From positions 1-12,448 of the forward strand of contig CAKTQM010000046.1 of NCBI GenBank assembly GCA_934597125.1: a stretch of DNA of 12,448 nucleotides, given 5' to 3'. Of the stretch, positions 5,378-12,448 are shown piece after piece. Every line of letters begins with the position of its first letter. The first letter of the stretch is position 1. The translations under genes were made by a program, and so were the position numbers. Below the pieces are notes generated by a model, which saw only the letters and a list, made by a program, of their open reading frames with translations, was not told the DNA's origin and ran no database searches. The stretch is from an uncultured Oscillospiraceae bacterium (GTDB taxonomy: Bacteria; Bacillota; Clostridia; Oscillospirales; Oscillospiraceae).

Positions 5378-6974
5378 ATGTCACCATGCTGATAATCTCC
5401 TCCATGGAGAATTGCTCTTTATAATAGCGCAGCTGGCTGTCGATGAGTTCGTCCAGGGCTTGCATGCCCAGCAGTTCTACGGGGGCTTTGTCGTCTGTCA
5501 GAATGTGATCGCCGCCGGTGTAGTCCTGCAGATTCTGGGCCACCTTGCCCATCATGGCGGCGAAGCTGGCATTTTGCAGCGGGGCGCGGTTCAGGTCAAA
5601 GGTGCCGCGCAGGTCGTCAGCGTCGGTGCAGAACACCACGGTGTTGGTGTTGGCGGGGACGTTGACCCAATAGGTGTGGGCAAAAACGCTGGACATGGTG
5701 TCACACAGGTACTGGTTGATGGAGCCTTCCCGGGTGGAGGTCATGTTCAGGTTCACCACCATGACGCCGTTGGGCTTCAGATGGCGCTGTACCTCCTGAA
5801 AGAACTCCACGCTGGAGAGTTGGAAGGGGATGGTGATATCCTGATAGGCGTCCACCATGATCACATCAAACTGCTCCTGAGAGGCGGTCAGATAGGCGCG
5901 GCCGTCCTCCACCGCCACCGCTACGCTGTCCGGCAGGCCGAAGTACTCCGTGGCGATGCCGGCGATCTTGCGGTCAATCTCCGCGCCCTGTACCGACACG
6001 CCGGGGAAATACCGCACGCAGTAGCTGGCGTAGGTGCCGGAGCCCATGCCCAGGATCATAATGCTGTGACCCTCGCCGGCGCTGCTGTTCATGCCCGCCA
6101 TGAGGGGAGCGGCTAAGGCATAGTCGTAGTACATGCCGGTAAGCTCCGTGTCCTTGCGCTGGATGGACTGGACGCCGAAAAGCACGTTGGTGGACAGGGT
6201 GGTCTGCTTATCGCTGTCCTTCACCTGCAGATAGTTATAAATGGACTCGTCCTCCAGGGCGATGTCGTTTTCCCAGAAGGCGAAGCTGTAGGTGGGCAGG
6301 GCGAAACAGAGGCCAGCGATGACCGCCATTGCCACGACACCTTTCAGCAGCCGCTTGCGGGCGCAGGCGAAATACACGATGCCGATGGCCGCCAGCACGC
6401 CGGCGAAGATCAGAAACGTGGCCGCCGTGCCCACGGCGGGGATGGTGATGAAGGTGGGCACAAAGGTGCCGATGATGCTGCCGATGGTGTTTAGGGCATT
6501 GAGGCGGCCCACGGTTTTGCCGGTGTCGTCCAGATTATCCACGGTGAACTTTGTCAGGGAGGGCGTCACCGTGCCCAGCAGCACGCAGGGGAAGGCGAAG
6601 ATCACCAGACATGCCGCCAGCGCCGCCCAGACCAGAAAGTTCTTCGTCACAAACATGGCCAGCAGCAGGCTGACGCCCGCGATGAGCCACCGGCCCGCGA
6701 AGGGGATCAGGGCGATCCAGACGGCGGCGATGAGGATGCGGCCATAGAGCTTGTCCGGCGAATTGGTCTTGTCCGCCAGTTTGCCGCCCCACACGTTGCC
6801 GATAGCCATGGCGATCATGATGACGCCGATGATGACCGTCCAGACGATCTGGGAGGAACTGAAATACGGCGCCATCAAACGGCTGGCGCCCAGCTCCACC
6901 GCCATGACGGACACGCCGGCGAAAAATTCGGTGATATAAAGAAACAGCTTGTTGCCCAGCAGCTTATGCTCCAT
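5376..6974 (-). CDS. fused membrane (MFS-like)/spermidine synthase-like protein
   Basis: A 532-residue two-part protein. Residues ~9-225 hold about seven hydrophobic segments (e.g. 9-30, 42-63, 80-108, 113-136, 164-180, 183-204, 210-228). Residues ~240-505 form a Rossmann-like spermidine-synthase domain: ILGMGSGT (307-314) for the nucleotide-binding loop, AEIDRKI (331-337) with acidic E332/D334, EDGRAY (356-361) and FDVIMVDAY (369-377). True SpeE has a D-x-x-D-P catalytic motif; here it is DAYQD followed by TIPFQL, as in other fused MFS/SpeE proteins as I recall them, so true polyamine synthesis is uncertain. No speD or other polyamine gene is nearby. The start ATG at 6974 has AGGAGG (6983-6988) at 8-nt spacing, and a consensus promoter lies upstream. 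Substrate and reaction are unknown. Confidence 0.88.
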   Translation of the reverse strand: MEHKLLGNKLFLYITEFFAGVSVMAVELGASRLMAPYFSSSQIVWTVIIGVIMIAMAIGNVWGGKLADKTNSPDKLYGRILIAAVWIALIPFAGRWLIAGVSLLLAMFVTKNFLVWAALAACLVIFAFPCVLLGTVTPSLTKFTVDNLDDTGKTVGRLNALNTIGSIIGTFVPTFITIPAVGTAATFLIFAGVLAAIGIVYFACARKRLLKGVVAMAVIAGLCFALPTYSFAFWENDIALEDESIYNYLQVKDSDKQTTLSTNVLFGVQSIQRKDTELTGMYYDYALAAPLMAGMNSSAGEGHSIMILGMGSGTYASYCVRYFPGVSVQGAEIDRKIAGIATEYFGLPDSVAVAVEDGRAYLTASQEQFDVIMVDAYQDITIPFQLSSVEFFQEVQRHLKPNGVMVVNLNMTSTREGSINQYLCDTMSSVFAHTYWVNVPANTNTVVFCTDADDLRGTFDLNRAPLQNASFAAMMGKVAQNLQDYTGGDHILTDDKAPVELLGMQALDELIDSQLRYYKEQFSMEEIISMVT

Positions 6975-7004
6975 GGGGGATACCTCCTGTTATGGGATGG
7001 CAAT

Positions 7005-7033
7005 AGTATAACGGCTGGCGGGAAGCTTGTCAA
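7005..7033 (-). promoter_or_regulatory. promoter of the fused membrane/SpeE-like gene
   Basis: On the minus strand, a perfect TTGACA (7028-7033), 17 nt, TATACT (7005-7010). Transcription should start near 6998, giving a leader of about 24 nt. It is one of the strongest-looking promoters in the window. Confidence 0.8.
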
Positions 7034-7049
7034 CGCCGCGGGATGCGTA

Positions 7050-7078
7050 TTGCTCTGGGGGGAAAACTCTGCTATAAT
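7050..7078 (+). promoter_or_regulatory. promoter of the comEC-holA-rnmV operon
   Basis: A perfect TATAAT (7073-7078) preceded by TGC, i.e. an extended -10. The 17-nt spacer leads back to a weak TTGCTC (7050-7055). Start expected near 7085, 30 nt before the comEC ATG. It is divergent from the promoter at 7005-7033, with only 16 bp between the two -35 boxes. Confidence 0.7.
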
Positions 7079-7114
7079 GAAGCGTGAAAATCAAACGGCG
7101 GAGGAGGAGAGCGT

Positions 7115-9406
7115 ATGCGGACATTGGCTATCATTGCGTTTTCCTTCGCCGCCGGGACGCTGCTGGCGGTGCTGGAGCCGACAGGCGGCTGGTGGCTGGG
7201 GGCGGCGCTGGTGCTGCTGGTGCTGGCGGCGGCGGTATTTTTGCTGCGCAAGAAGATGAAAAACGCTGCGCGATGGCTGCTGGTCTGCTTGTCGCTGGCG
7301 GCGTCGCTGCTGTATTTTGTGGGCTACCGGCAATGGGTGCGCCAGCCGGTGGTGGACGGGTGCGGCGGCGAACAGCCGTTTGCCGGCATCGTCTGCGCTG
7401 CGCCGCAAAGAACGGACTACGGCGCCAAGGTGACGCTGTGGCTGAAGGGGCATCCCCTGGCAAAGGCGGTGCTGTACGGCGACGAGACGGTGCTGACCCT
7501 TGCGCCGGGGGACGTGGTGTCCGGCACCGCGCGGTGGAACGACGCATCCAACATCAACGACACGCGGCTGACCTCCTTCAACGCCAAGGGGGTATTCGCC
7601 CTGCTGTATGCCAGAGGGGAGCTGACGGTGCAGACGGGCACGGCGGGCAGCGTGATCTGGCTGCCCCAGCGGGCGGGACTGGCCGTTCAGGAAAAGATAC
7701 AGGTCATCTGGGACGATGCGCGTACCGCCAGCCTGATCACCGCCGAGCTGACGGGTGATAAATACGATATCAGCGACGAAGACTACGCCATCATGCGGGG
7801 CGCGGGGCTGGCCCACCTGTTTGCCGTGTCGGGGCTGCACTGCGCGTTTTTGATTACGCTGCTGGCGCTGGTGCTGCCCCGCTCACGCCGGAGGCTGTTC
7901 TGCGGCGTAGCCATCGGGGTAATGGTATTTTATATGGGTATGGTGGGCCTGACGCCGTCGGTGGTGCGGGCGTGCATCATGCAGCTTTTCCTGCTGGCCG
8001 CGCCCCTGTTCCGGCGGGACAGCGATCCGCTGACCAGCCTGGGGGCGGCGCTGCTGGTGATCCTGCTGGCTAACCCCTTTGCCGCGGCGTCGGTGAGCCT
8101 GCAACTGAGCTTTGCCGCCACCTTTGGTATCGTGACGCTGTCGGGGCGGCTGTATCATCTGCTGTTTGACTGGTATAAGGGAGATAATCAGCATGTGCGG
8201 CGGCTGCTGTCCTTCGGCTGCGCCAATGTAGCGGTGTCGCTGAGCGCCATGATCTGCACGGTGCCGCTGGCGGCGTATTATTTCAACACGCTGTCGCTGG
8301 TATCGCCGATCGGGAATCTGCTGGCGGTGCCGGTGGCGGGTTACAGCTTTATGGCGGCGTTCGTCACGGTGCTGGTGGGCTTTGTATCGCTGCCGGCGGC
8401 GCGGGTGCTGGGCTGGGTGGCCTATGGGCTGATCCACGCGGTGCTGGGCATGGCCTACGGACTGACCCGCTGGCGGTATCACGCGGTGTATTTTGACAAC
8501 CCCTATCTGCGGCTGTGGATGGCGGGGACGTATCTGGGCTTTGGCCTGTGCGCGGCGGCGAAGCGGTGGCGGAAGCGAAAATACCTGTACGCCGCGGCGG
8601 CGACGGTACTGGCGCTGGCCGTGGCTATCTGGAGCAACACGCTGGCGTATCACGGCGGCAATCTGAACGTGACAGTGCTGGACGTGGGACAGGGCGAGAG
8701 CGTGGCGCTGTATTCGGAAGGGCAGGCCATGCTGGTGGACTGCGGCAGCGCCAACAGCTATATCGACGCGGGCGCGGTGGCGGCGGATCAGCTGTCATCC
8801 ATGGGACTGCACCGGCTGCGGGCGGTGGCGGTGACCCATTTCCACGCCGACCACACCAACGGGCTGTATACTCTGCTGGCCCGTATGCCGGTGGATACGC
8901 TGTATCTGCCGGATGTGGAGGATGAATACGGCGTGCGGGAACGGCTGGTGGAGACGGCGGAGCGGTATGGCATCACGGTGGAGTGGGTGCGGCGCAGAGC
9001 GCTGGCGATCATCGGCGATATCAGCGTGACGATGTATCCGCCGGTGGGCGAGGGCGACATGAACGAGCAGGGACTGGCGGTGCTGGGCAGCGCCAACGAT
9101 CTGGATGTGCTGATCACCGGCGATATGAAGGGCGACACGGAGCGTGCGCTGATCGGGAAATATCCCATACCGGACATTGAAATACTGGTGGTGGGCCATC
9201 ACGGCTCCAAATACAGCTCCTGTCAGGAATTTCTGGCGGCGGTGCGGCCGGAAGTGGCCGTGATCAGCGTGGGCAGCAACAGCTACGGCCATCCGGCAGA
9301 GGAGACCATCGAACGCCTGGAGGCGGCGGGCACCATAGTGCGCCGCACCGATCAGGAGGGGAACATCACCATTCACGGAGGAGAGGAAGAACATGGCGGA
9401 GAATAA
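7115..9406 (+). CDS. comEC: ComEC/Rec2 DNA-uptake channel protein
   Basis: ComEC is the membrane channel that passes single-stranded DNA into the cytoplasm during transformation. The 763 residues match the full-length family. There are N-terminal hydrophobic segments (about 4-60) and a soluble DUF4131/OB-like region (about 65-190). The Competence domain has many membrane helices and the hallmark HLFAVSGLHCAF starting at H234. After a basic loop and another helix near 510, a C-terminal metallo-beta-lactamase domain starts at LDVGQGES. That domain keeps THFHADH (H575, H577, D579, H580), ITGD (D670) and VGHHGS (H695), so its nuclease centre looks intact. AGGAGG lies 7 nt before the ATG. It overlaps holA by 14 nt. 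No comEA is next to it, so competence partners would lie elsewhere. Confidence 0.95.
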   Translation: MRTLAIIAFSFAAGTLLAVLEPTGGWWLGAALVLLVLAAAVFLLRKKMKNAARWLLVCLSLAASLLYFVGYRQWVRQPVVDGCGGEQPFAGIVCAAPQRTDYGAKVTLWLKGHPLAKAVLYGDETVLTLAPGDVVSGTARWNDASNINDTRLTSFNAKGVFALLYARGELTVQTGTAGSVIWLPQRAGLAVQEKIQVIWDDARTASLITAELTGDKYDISDEDYAIMRGAGLAHLFAVSGLHCAFLITLLALVLPRSRRRLFCGVAIGVMVFYMGMVGLTPSVVRACIMQLFLLAAPLFRRDSDPLTSLGAALLVILLANPFAAASVSLQLSFAATFGIVTLSGRLYHLLFDWYKGDNQHVRRLLSFGCANVAVSLSAMICTVPLAAYYFNTLSLVSPIGNLLAVPVAGYSFMAAFVTVLVGFVSLPAARVLGWVAYGLIHAVLGMAYGLTRWRYHAVYFDNPYLRLWMAGTYLGFGLCAAAKRWRKRKYLYAAAATVLALAVAIWSNTLAYHGGNLNVTVLDVGQGESVALYSEGQAMLVDCGSANSYIDAGAVAADQLSSMGLHRLRAVAVTHFHADHTNGLYTLLARMPVDTLYLPDVEDEYGVRERLVETAERYGITVEWVRRRALAIIGDISVTMYPPVGEGDMNEQGLAVLGSANDLDVLITGDMKGDTERALIGKYPIPDIEILVVGHHGSKYSSCQEFLAAVRPEVAVISVGSNSYGHPAEETIERLEAAGTIVRRTDQEGNITIHGGEEEHGGE

Positions 9407-10424
9407 GGGCTTTGCCCAACTGAAAGCCGATCTGAAAGCGGGGCGGGCGCGGAACGCATACCTGTTTTACGGCGAGGAGACGTATCTGCGGGCCCACTAT
9501 GTGCAGCAGCTGCGGCAGCTGCTGATCCCCGCGGGTTTTGAGGAGTTCAACGACCACCGGCTCAATGGCAAGGGGCTGACGGTGCAGACGCTGACCGAGG
9601 TGGCGGAGGCCATGCCGATGATGGCGGAGCATACCCTGGTGACGGTGGAGGACATGGATATCTTCAAGCTGGACGAGGGACAGCGCAAGGCGCTGGCGGC
9701 GCTGCTGGAGGATATGCCGGAATACTGCACGGTGGTGTTTGTCTACAACACGCTGGAGTATAAGCGGGACGGGAAGATGAAAAAACTGTGCGCCGCGCTG
9801 GATGCCCATGTCTGCGTGGTGGAATTCGCCCAGCAGGAGCGCGCGCAGCTTGTCAACTGGCTGCGGCGTCGGTTTGCGGCGCTGGGGCACGACATCGACC
9901 CCTCCACCGCCGATCATCTGCTGTTCACCTGCGGTACGCTGATGAACGCGCTGCTGCCGGAGATCGAGAAGATCGCCGCCTATGCCAAGGAGGAACGGGT
10001 GACCATTGCGGACATCAACGCCGTGGCGGATCCGGTGCTGGACGCGCGGGTGTTTGACATGACCAACTGCGTCACGGCGGGAAAGTATGACGACGCGGCG
10101 CGGGTGCTGGCGGAGCTTCTGCGGATGCAGACGGAGCCTATCGTCATTCTGGCGGCGCTGGGGAAAGAGCTGCGGAAGCTGTACACCGCCCGCATGGCGC
10201 TGGACACGGGGAAAGACCGCTTCTGGATGAAGCAGCTGTGGAACATGAGCAGCGACTATCCCGCCAAACTGCTGATGCAGGCGGCGAAGAAGGTGGATCA
10301 CGACTGGTGCGCCGACGCCGTCAAGCGGTGCCAGACACTGGATCGGCGGATGAAGAGCGAGCGGGGCATCGACAGCGAGGCGGAGCTGACGCTGTTTCTG
10401 ATGGAATTGGCAGGTGCGCGATGA
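9393..10424 (+). CDS. holA: DNA polymerase III subunit delta
   Basis: HolA is the delta subunit of the clamp loader, which opens the beta sliding clamp for loading on primed DNA. The 343 residues are the usual length. The N-terminal AYLFYGEETYLRAHYVQQL (about 22-40) is the family's opening motif. The middle contains CTVVFVYNTLEYKRDGKMKKL, and the C-terminal half is helical, with VFDMTNCVTAGKYDDAARVLAELL and EPIVILAALGKELRKL typical of delta. The N-terminus is read within the comEC end (14-nt overlap) with GGAGGAG (9377-9383) as ribosome site. Its stop overlaps the next ATG by 4 nt, so the gene is translationally linked on both sides. comEC next to holA is a familiar Firmicutes order. Confidence 0.93.
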   Translation: MAENKGFAQLKADLKAGRARNAYLFYGEETYLRAHYVQQLRQLLIPAGFEEFNDHRLNGKGLTVQTLTEVAEAMPMMAEHTLVTVEDMDIFKLDEGQRKALAALLEDMPEYCTVVFVYNTLEYKRDGKMKKLCAALDAHVCVVEFAQQERAQLVNWLRRRFAALGHDIDPSTADHLLFTCGTLMNALLPEIEKIAAYAKEERVTIADINAVADPVLDARVFDMTNCVTAGKYDDAARVLAELLRMQTEPIVILAALGKELRKLYTARMALDTGKDRFWMKQLWNMSSDYPAKLLMQAAKKVDHDWCADAVKRCQTLDRRMKSERGIDSEAELTLFLMELAGAR

Positions 10425-10996
10425 AGCCCCGCGTCCGTGAGGTCATCATCGTGGAGGGGCGGTATGACAAGAATGCCCTTTCCCAGGTGGTGGACGCCGT
10501 GATCCTGACTACGGAGGGCTTCGGCGTGTTTCATGACAGGGAAAAGCTGGCGTATTTCCGCCGTCTGGCGGAGGCGCGGGGCGTGATACTGCTGACCGAT
10601 CCCGACGGCGCGGGCTTTATGATCCGCAATTATTTAAAGGGGGCGCTGCCGCCGGAGCGGGTAAAGCAGGCCTATGTCCCCGATGTGGCGGGTAAGGAGC
10701 GGCGCAAGCGCAAGGGCGGCAAGGAGGGCAAGCTGGGAGTGGAGGGCATGTCCCCCGCTGTGCTGCTGGAAGCGCTGCGGCGCTGCGGTGCTGCGTTTGA
10801 AGGGGAGGAGGCGGTTGTCCGCGGCGCGGGGATCACCCGCGCCGACCTGATGGACAAAGGGCTCATCGGCCCGGGCAGCGCCGCAAGGCGTGCGGTACTG
10901 CTGGAAGCGCTGCAATTGCCGGAGCATCTGACCACCACGGGGCTGCTGGACGCCCTGAACCTGCTGCTGACGCGGGAGGAGTTCGCGGCGCTGTGA
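10421..10996 (+). CDS. rnmV: ribonuclease M5 (5S rRNA maturase)
   Basis: RNase M5 cleaves precursor 5S rRNA on both strands of its double-stranded stem, with ribosomal protein L18 as helper. The 191-residue product starts at ATG 10421, overlapping the holA stop (ATGA). The frame is open further upstream, but VIIVEGRYD at residues 8-16 is the conserved N-terminal Toprim start. Catalytic acidic residues are E12 and the DPD pair D60/D62 in LLTDPDGAG. The basic stretch KERRKRKGGKEGKLG (from residue 92) with following VEG is characteristic of the family. A C-terminal DUF4093-like domain follows. The ribosome site (GGCAGGTG) is weak, consistent with reinitiation after holA. It is last in the operon. 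In Bacilli the gene usually sits by ksgA, so this neighbourhood differs. Confidence 0.92.
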   Translation: MKPRVREVIIVEGRYDKNALSQVVDAVILTTEGFGVFHDREKLAYFRRLAEARGVILLTDPDGAGFMIRNYLKGALPPERVKQAYVPDVAGKERRKRKGGKEGKLGVEGMSPAVLLEALRRCGAAFEGEEAVVRGAGITRADLMDKGLIGPGSAARRAVLLEALQLPEHLTTTGLLDALNLLLTREEFAAL

Positions 10997-11022
10997 TGGA
11001 TATGCCGGAAAAGGAAAAAAGA

Positions 11023-11057
11023 AAGAGGACACGGCAAAAATTTTGCTGTGTCCTCTT
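11023..11057 (+). terminator. terminator of the comEC-holA-rnmV operon
   Basis: AAGAGGACACGGCAAAA pairs with TTTTGCTGTGTCCTCTT, about 15 usable pairs with one G-T wobble and a tiny A/T loop, starting 26 nt after the rnmV stop. The following T-tract is imperfect (ggtttatctt). It separates the operon from the rpoB promoter that starts 9 nt later. Confidence 0.75.
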
Positions 11058-11065
11058 GGTTTATC

Positions 11066-11094
11066 TTGACAAGTACCAAAAAATATGGTAAGAT
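11066..11094 (+). promoter_or_regulatory. promoter of rpoB
   Basis: A perfect TTGACA (11066-11071), 17 nt, TAAGAT (11089-11094, 4 of 6). The spacer is A/T-rich. Predicted start near 11101, which leaves a leader of about 227 nt before the rpoB ATG. A TATATT-like element at 11103-11108 is a possible second -10 but lacks a -35. Confidence 0.7.
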
Positions 11095-11327
11095 AAGTCG
11101 CTTATATTGGGATGATGGGAACATATCCCCTTTTACATGCTCAGTATACCACCGCCAAGAGGGAAATACAAGTGGTTTGCGGCAAAAATGCCAACAAAGC
11201 CGCGCGTATCAAAACGGCGGAATGAAATGTTTGGTAAAAAATTGAAATACAGCTTCTTCGGAGGGCTCCAGGGACGGGAATAGGGGGCGCCGGAGGAGCG
11301 GCACAACAAACAGAAAGGCGTGATGAC
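11095..11327 (+). other. long rpoB leader with competing hairpins and two tiny ORFs
   Basis: No known riboswitch or conserved gene is recognised in this stretch, which is more A/T-rich than its surroundings. Visible structure: GGGAT (11109-11113) with ATCCC (11125-11129), followed by CTTTT; GCGGC (11179-11183) with GCCGC (11199-11203); an alternative pairing of GCCG (11199-11202) with CGGC (11215-11218), so these two exclude each other; and GCTCC (11265-11269) with GGAGC (11295-11299). Two small frames could be read: 11112-11225 (37 codons, no good ribosome site) and 11227-11283 (18 codons, GGCGGA 5 nt upstream). Stems are only 4-5 bp, so regulation by attenuation is a guess. The leader may equally be unstructured spacer. 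Confidence 0.4.
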
Positions 11328-12448
11328 ATGGCCAAGGACAAGTATTACGGCAAAACAGTGCGCAAGAACTTTGCCCGGCACGAAGAAGTGGTGGCAATGC
11401 CCAACCTGCTGGAGATCCAGAAGGACTCCTACAAATGGTTTTTGGAGACCGGTCTGCGGGAGGTGTTTTCCGATGTGGACGTGATCTCCGACTATGCCGG
11501 CAACCTGGAGCTGAGCTTCATCGACTACACCATGGACGAGAAGCCCAAGTACGATGTGGAGGAGTGCAAGGCCCGTGACGCCACGTATGCCGCCCCCATG
11601 AAGGTGCGGGTGCGCCTGCACAACAAGGAGACCGGCGAGATCAAGGAGCAGGAGATCTTCATGGGCGACTTTCCCCTGATGACTCACTCCGGCACCTTTG
11701 TCATCAACGGCGCCGAGCGCGTGGTGGTCAGCCAGATCGTCCGCTCCCCCGGCATCTATTACGGCAAGGAGATCGACCTGAAAACCGATCTGCCTCTGCT
11801 GACCAGCACCGTGATCCCCTATCGCGGCGCGTGGCTGGAATACGAGACCGACACCAGCGAGGTGTTCTGGGTTCGTATCGACAAGAACCGCAAGCTGCCC
11901 ATCACCTGCCTGATCCGCGCCCTGGGTCTGAAAACCGACGCGGAGATTTTGGAGCATTTCGGCGATGACGAGCGCATTGTGGCCACGCTGGAGAAGGACA
12001 CCTGCAAGACCTATGAGGATGCCCTGCTGGAGATCTACCGCAAGCTGCGTCCCGGCGAGCCCCCCACGGTGGACAGCGCCCAGACCCTGATCCAGAACCT
12101 GTTCTTCGATCCCCGCCGCTACGACCTGAGCACGGTGGGCCGCTATAAGTTCAACAAGAAGCTGACCTTCTGGGCCCGCGCCAAGGGCCAGATGCTCAAC
12201 GAGCCCGTGGCCGATCCCGCCACCGGCGAGCTGCTGTTCGAGGAGGGCCGCGTGCTGACCGCCGATGATTGCGCTCTGATGGACACTGTGGGTGTGAAGG
12301 AAGTCACTGTGACGCTGGATACCGGCAAGGTGCTGAAGATCACCAGCAACGGCATGTGCGACATGGCTCACTATGTGGACTTCGATCCCCGCAAGGAGTG
12401 CGGCATCAAGGAGCGCGTCCGCTTCGACGTGCTGCAGGAGCTGCTGGG
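11328..12448 (+). CDS. rpoB: RNA polymerase beta subunit, N-terminal part (runs off window)
   Basis: The beta subunit forms, with beta', the catalytic core of RNA polymerase. About 373 residues of an expected 1,200 or so are present, and the frame is open to the window end. The N-terminus [20 protein letters not shown] leads into [16 protein letters not shown], the typical opening. [29 protein letters not shown] (around residues 117-145) is the highly conserved protrusion segment, with [24 protein letters not shown] behind it. The rifampicin region lies beyond the window. ATG 11328 has AAAGG (11314-11318) at 9 nt. ATG 11324 and GTG 11320 are out of frame. The gene has its own promoter and long leader, and rplJ/rplL are not upstream. 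rpoC is expected next. Confidence 0.97.
   Translation, partial: MAKDKYYGKTVRKNFARHEEVVAMPNLLEIQKDSYKWFLETGLREVFSDVDVISDYAGNLELSFIDYTMDEKPKYDVEECKARDATYAAPMKVRVRLHNKETGEIKEQEIFMGDFPLMTHSGTFVINGAERVVVSQIVRSPGIYYGKEIDLKTDLPLLTSTVIPYRGAWLEYETDTSEVFWVRIDKNRKLPITCLIRALGLKTDAEILEHFGDDERIVATLEKDTCKTYEDALLEIYRKLRPGEPPTVDSAQTLIQNLFFDPRRYDLSTVGRYKFNKKLTFWARAKGQMLNEPVADPATGELLFEEGRVLTADDCALMDTVGVKEVTVTLDTGKVLKITSNGMCDMAHYVDFDPRKECGIKERVRFDVLQELL

Noticed and set aside
5295..6116. A 273-codon plus-strand open frame inside the SpeE-like gene
   Set aside because: It is a shadow of the minus-strand gene, crosses the bidirectional terminator, and has low-complexity H/G/V-rich sequence.
7883..8653. A 256-codon minus-strand open frame in comEC
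   Set aside because: R/Q/H-rich shadow opposite well-defined ComEC membrane segments.
11048..11245. A 65-codon plus-strand open frame starting in the rnmV terminator
   Set aside because: It starts upstream of the mapped-by-motif rpoB promoter start, has no ribosome site, and its start lies within the terminator hairpin.
11133..12371. A 412-codon minus-strand open frame opposite rpoB
   Set aside because: The plus strand encodes unmistakable RpoB from 11328; the antisense product has the same H/Q/L/G-rich shadow composition and no domain.

Overview
The window comes from a high-GC member of the class Clostridia, most likely an Oscillospiraceae-type gut anaerobe. This is inferred from the GC-rich codon use, strong AGGAGG-type ribosome binding sites, near-consensus sigma-A promoters, a TTG start on typA, and the presence of ribonuclease M5 and ComEC. 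No database search was possible, so the taxonomy is a judgement. Most of the window is conserved chromosomal core with one likely accessory block (about 2200-4740).

Left edge (1-300): a tRNA-Arg with CCU anticodon runs leftwards out of the window. Just upstream of it, on the same strand, lies a second copy that keeps the 5' 42 nt almost unchanged but has a 3' half that cannot fold, so it looks like a tRNA pseudogene. A consensus promoter drives this pair leftwards. A second promoter fires rightwards into typA, whose true start (TTG at 303) lies well inside the longest open frame. typA ends in a 15-bp terminator hairpin.

2171-4785: a three-gene, translationally coupled cassette (ATGA and GTGA overlaps) encodes an AraC-type regulator with a probable GyrI-like ligand-binding domain, an ABC ATPase and an ABC-2 permease, and is probably a self-regulated small-molecule exporter. 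Next comes a membrane-anchored XRE regulator with a 26-bp palindrome over its -10 region.

5341-7114: a fused membrane/spermidine-synthase-like protein is encoded convergently on the minus strand. It shares a bidirectional terminator with the XRE gene and is divergent from comEC, with two well-formed back-to-back promoters in the 140-bp gap.

7115-10996: comEC, holA and rnmV form a tight overlapping operon for DNA uptake, clamp loading and 5S rRNA maturation. It ends in a long hairpin.

10997-12448: rpoB starts from its own promoter (TTGACA, 17 nt, TAAGAT) behind a leader of about 230 nt, and runs off the right edge. rpoB is not preceded by rplJ/rplL here. The leader contains competing short hairpins and two tiny reading frames of unknown meaning. 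I see no CRISPR array, transposase, phage gene or clearly new defence system. The most unusual items are the tRNA pseudogene, the membrane XRE regulator with its palindrome, the membrane/SpeE fusion and the rpoB leader.
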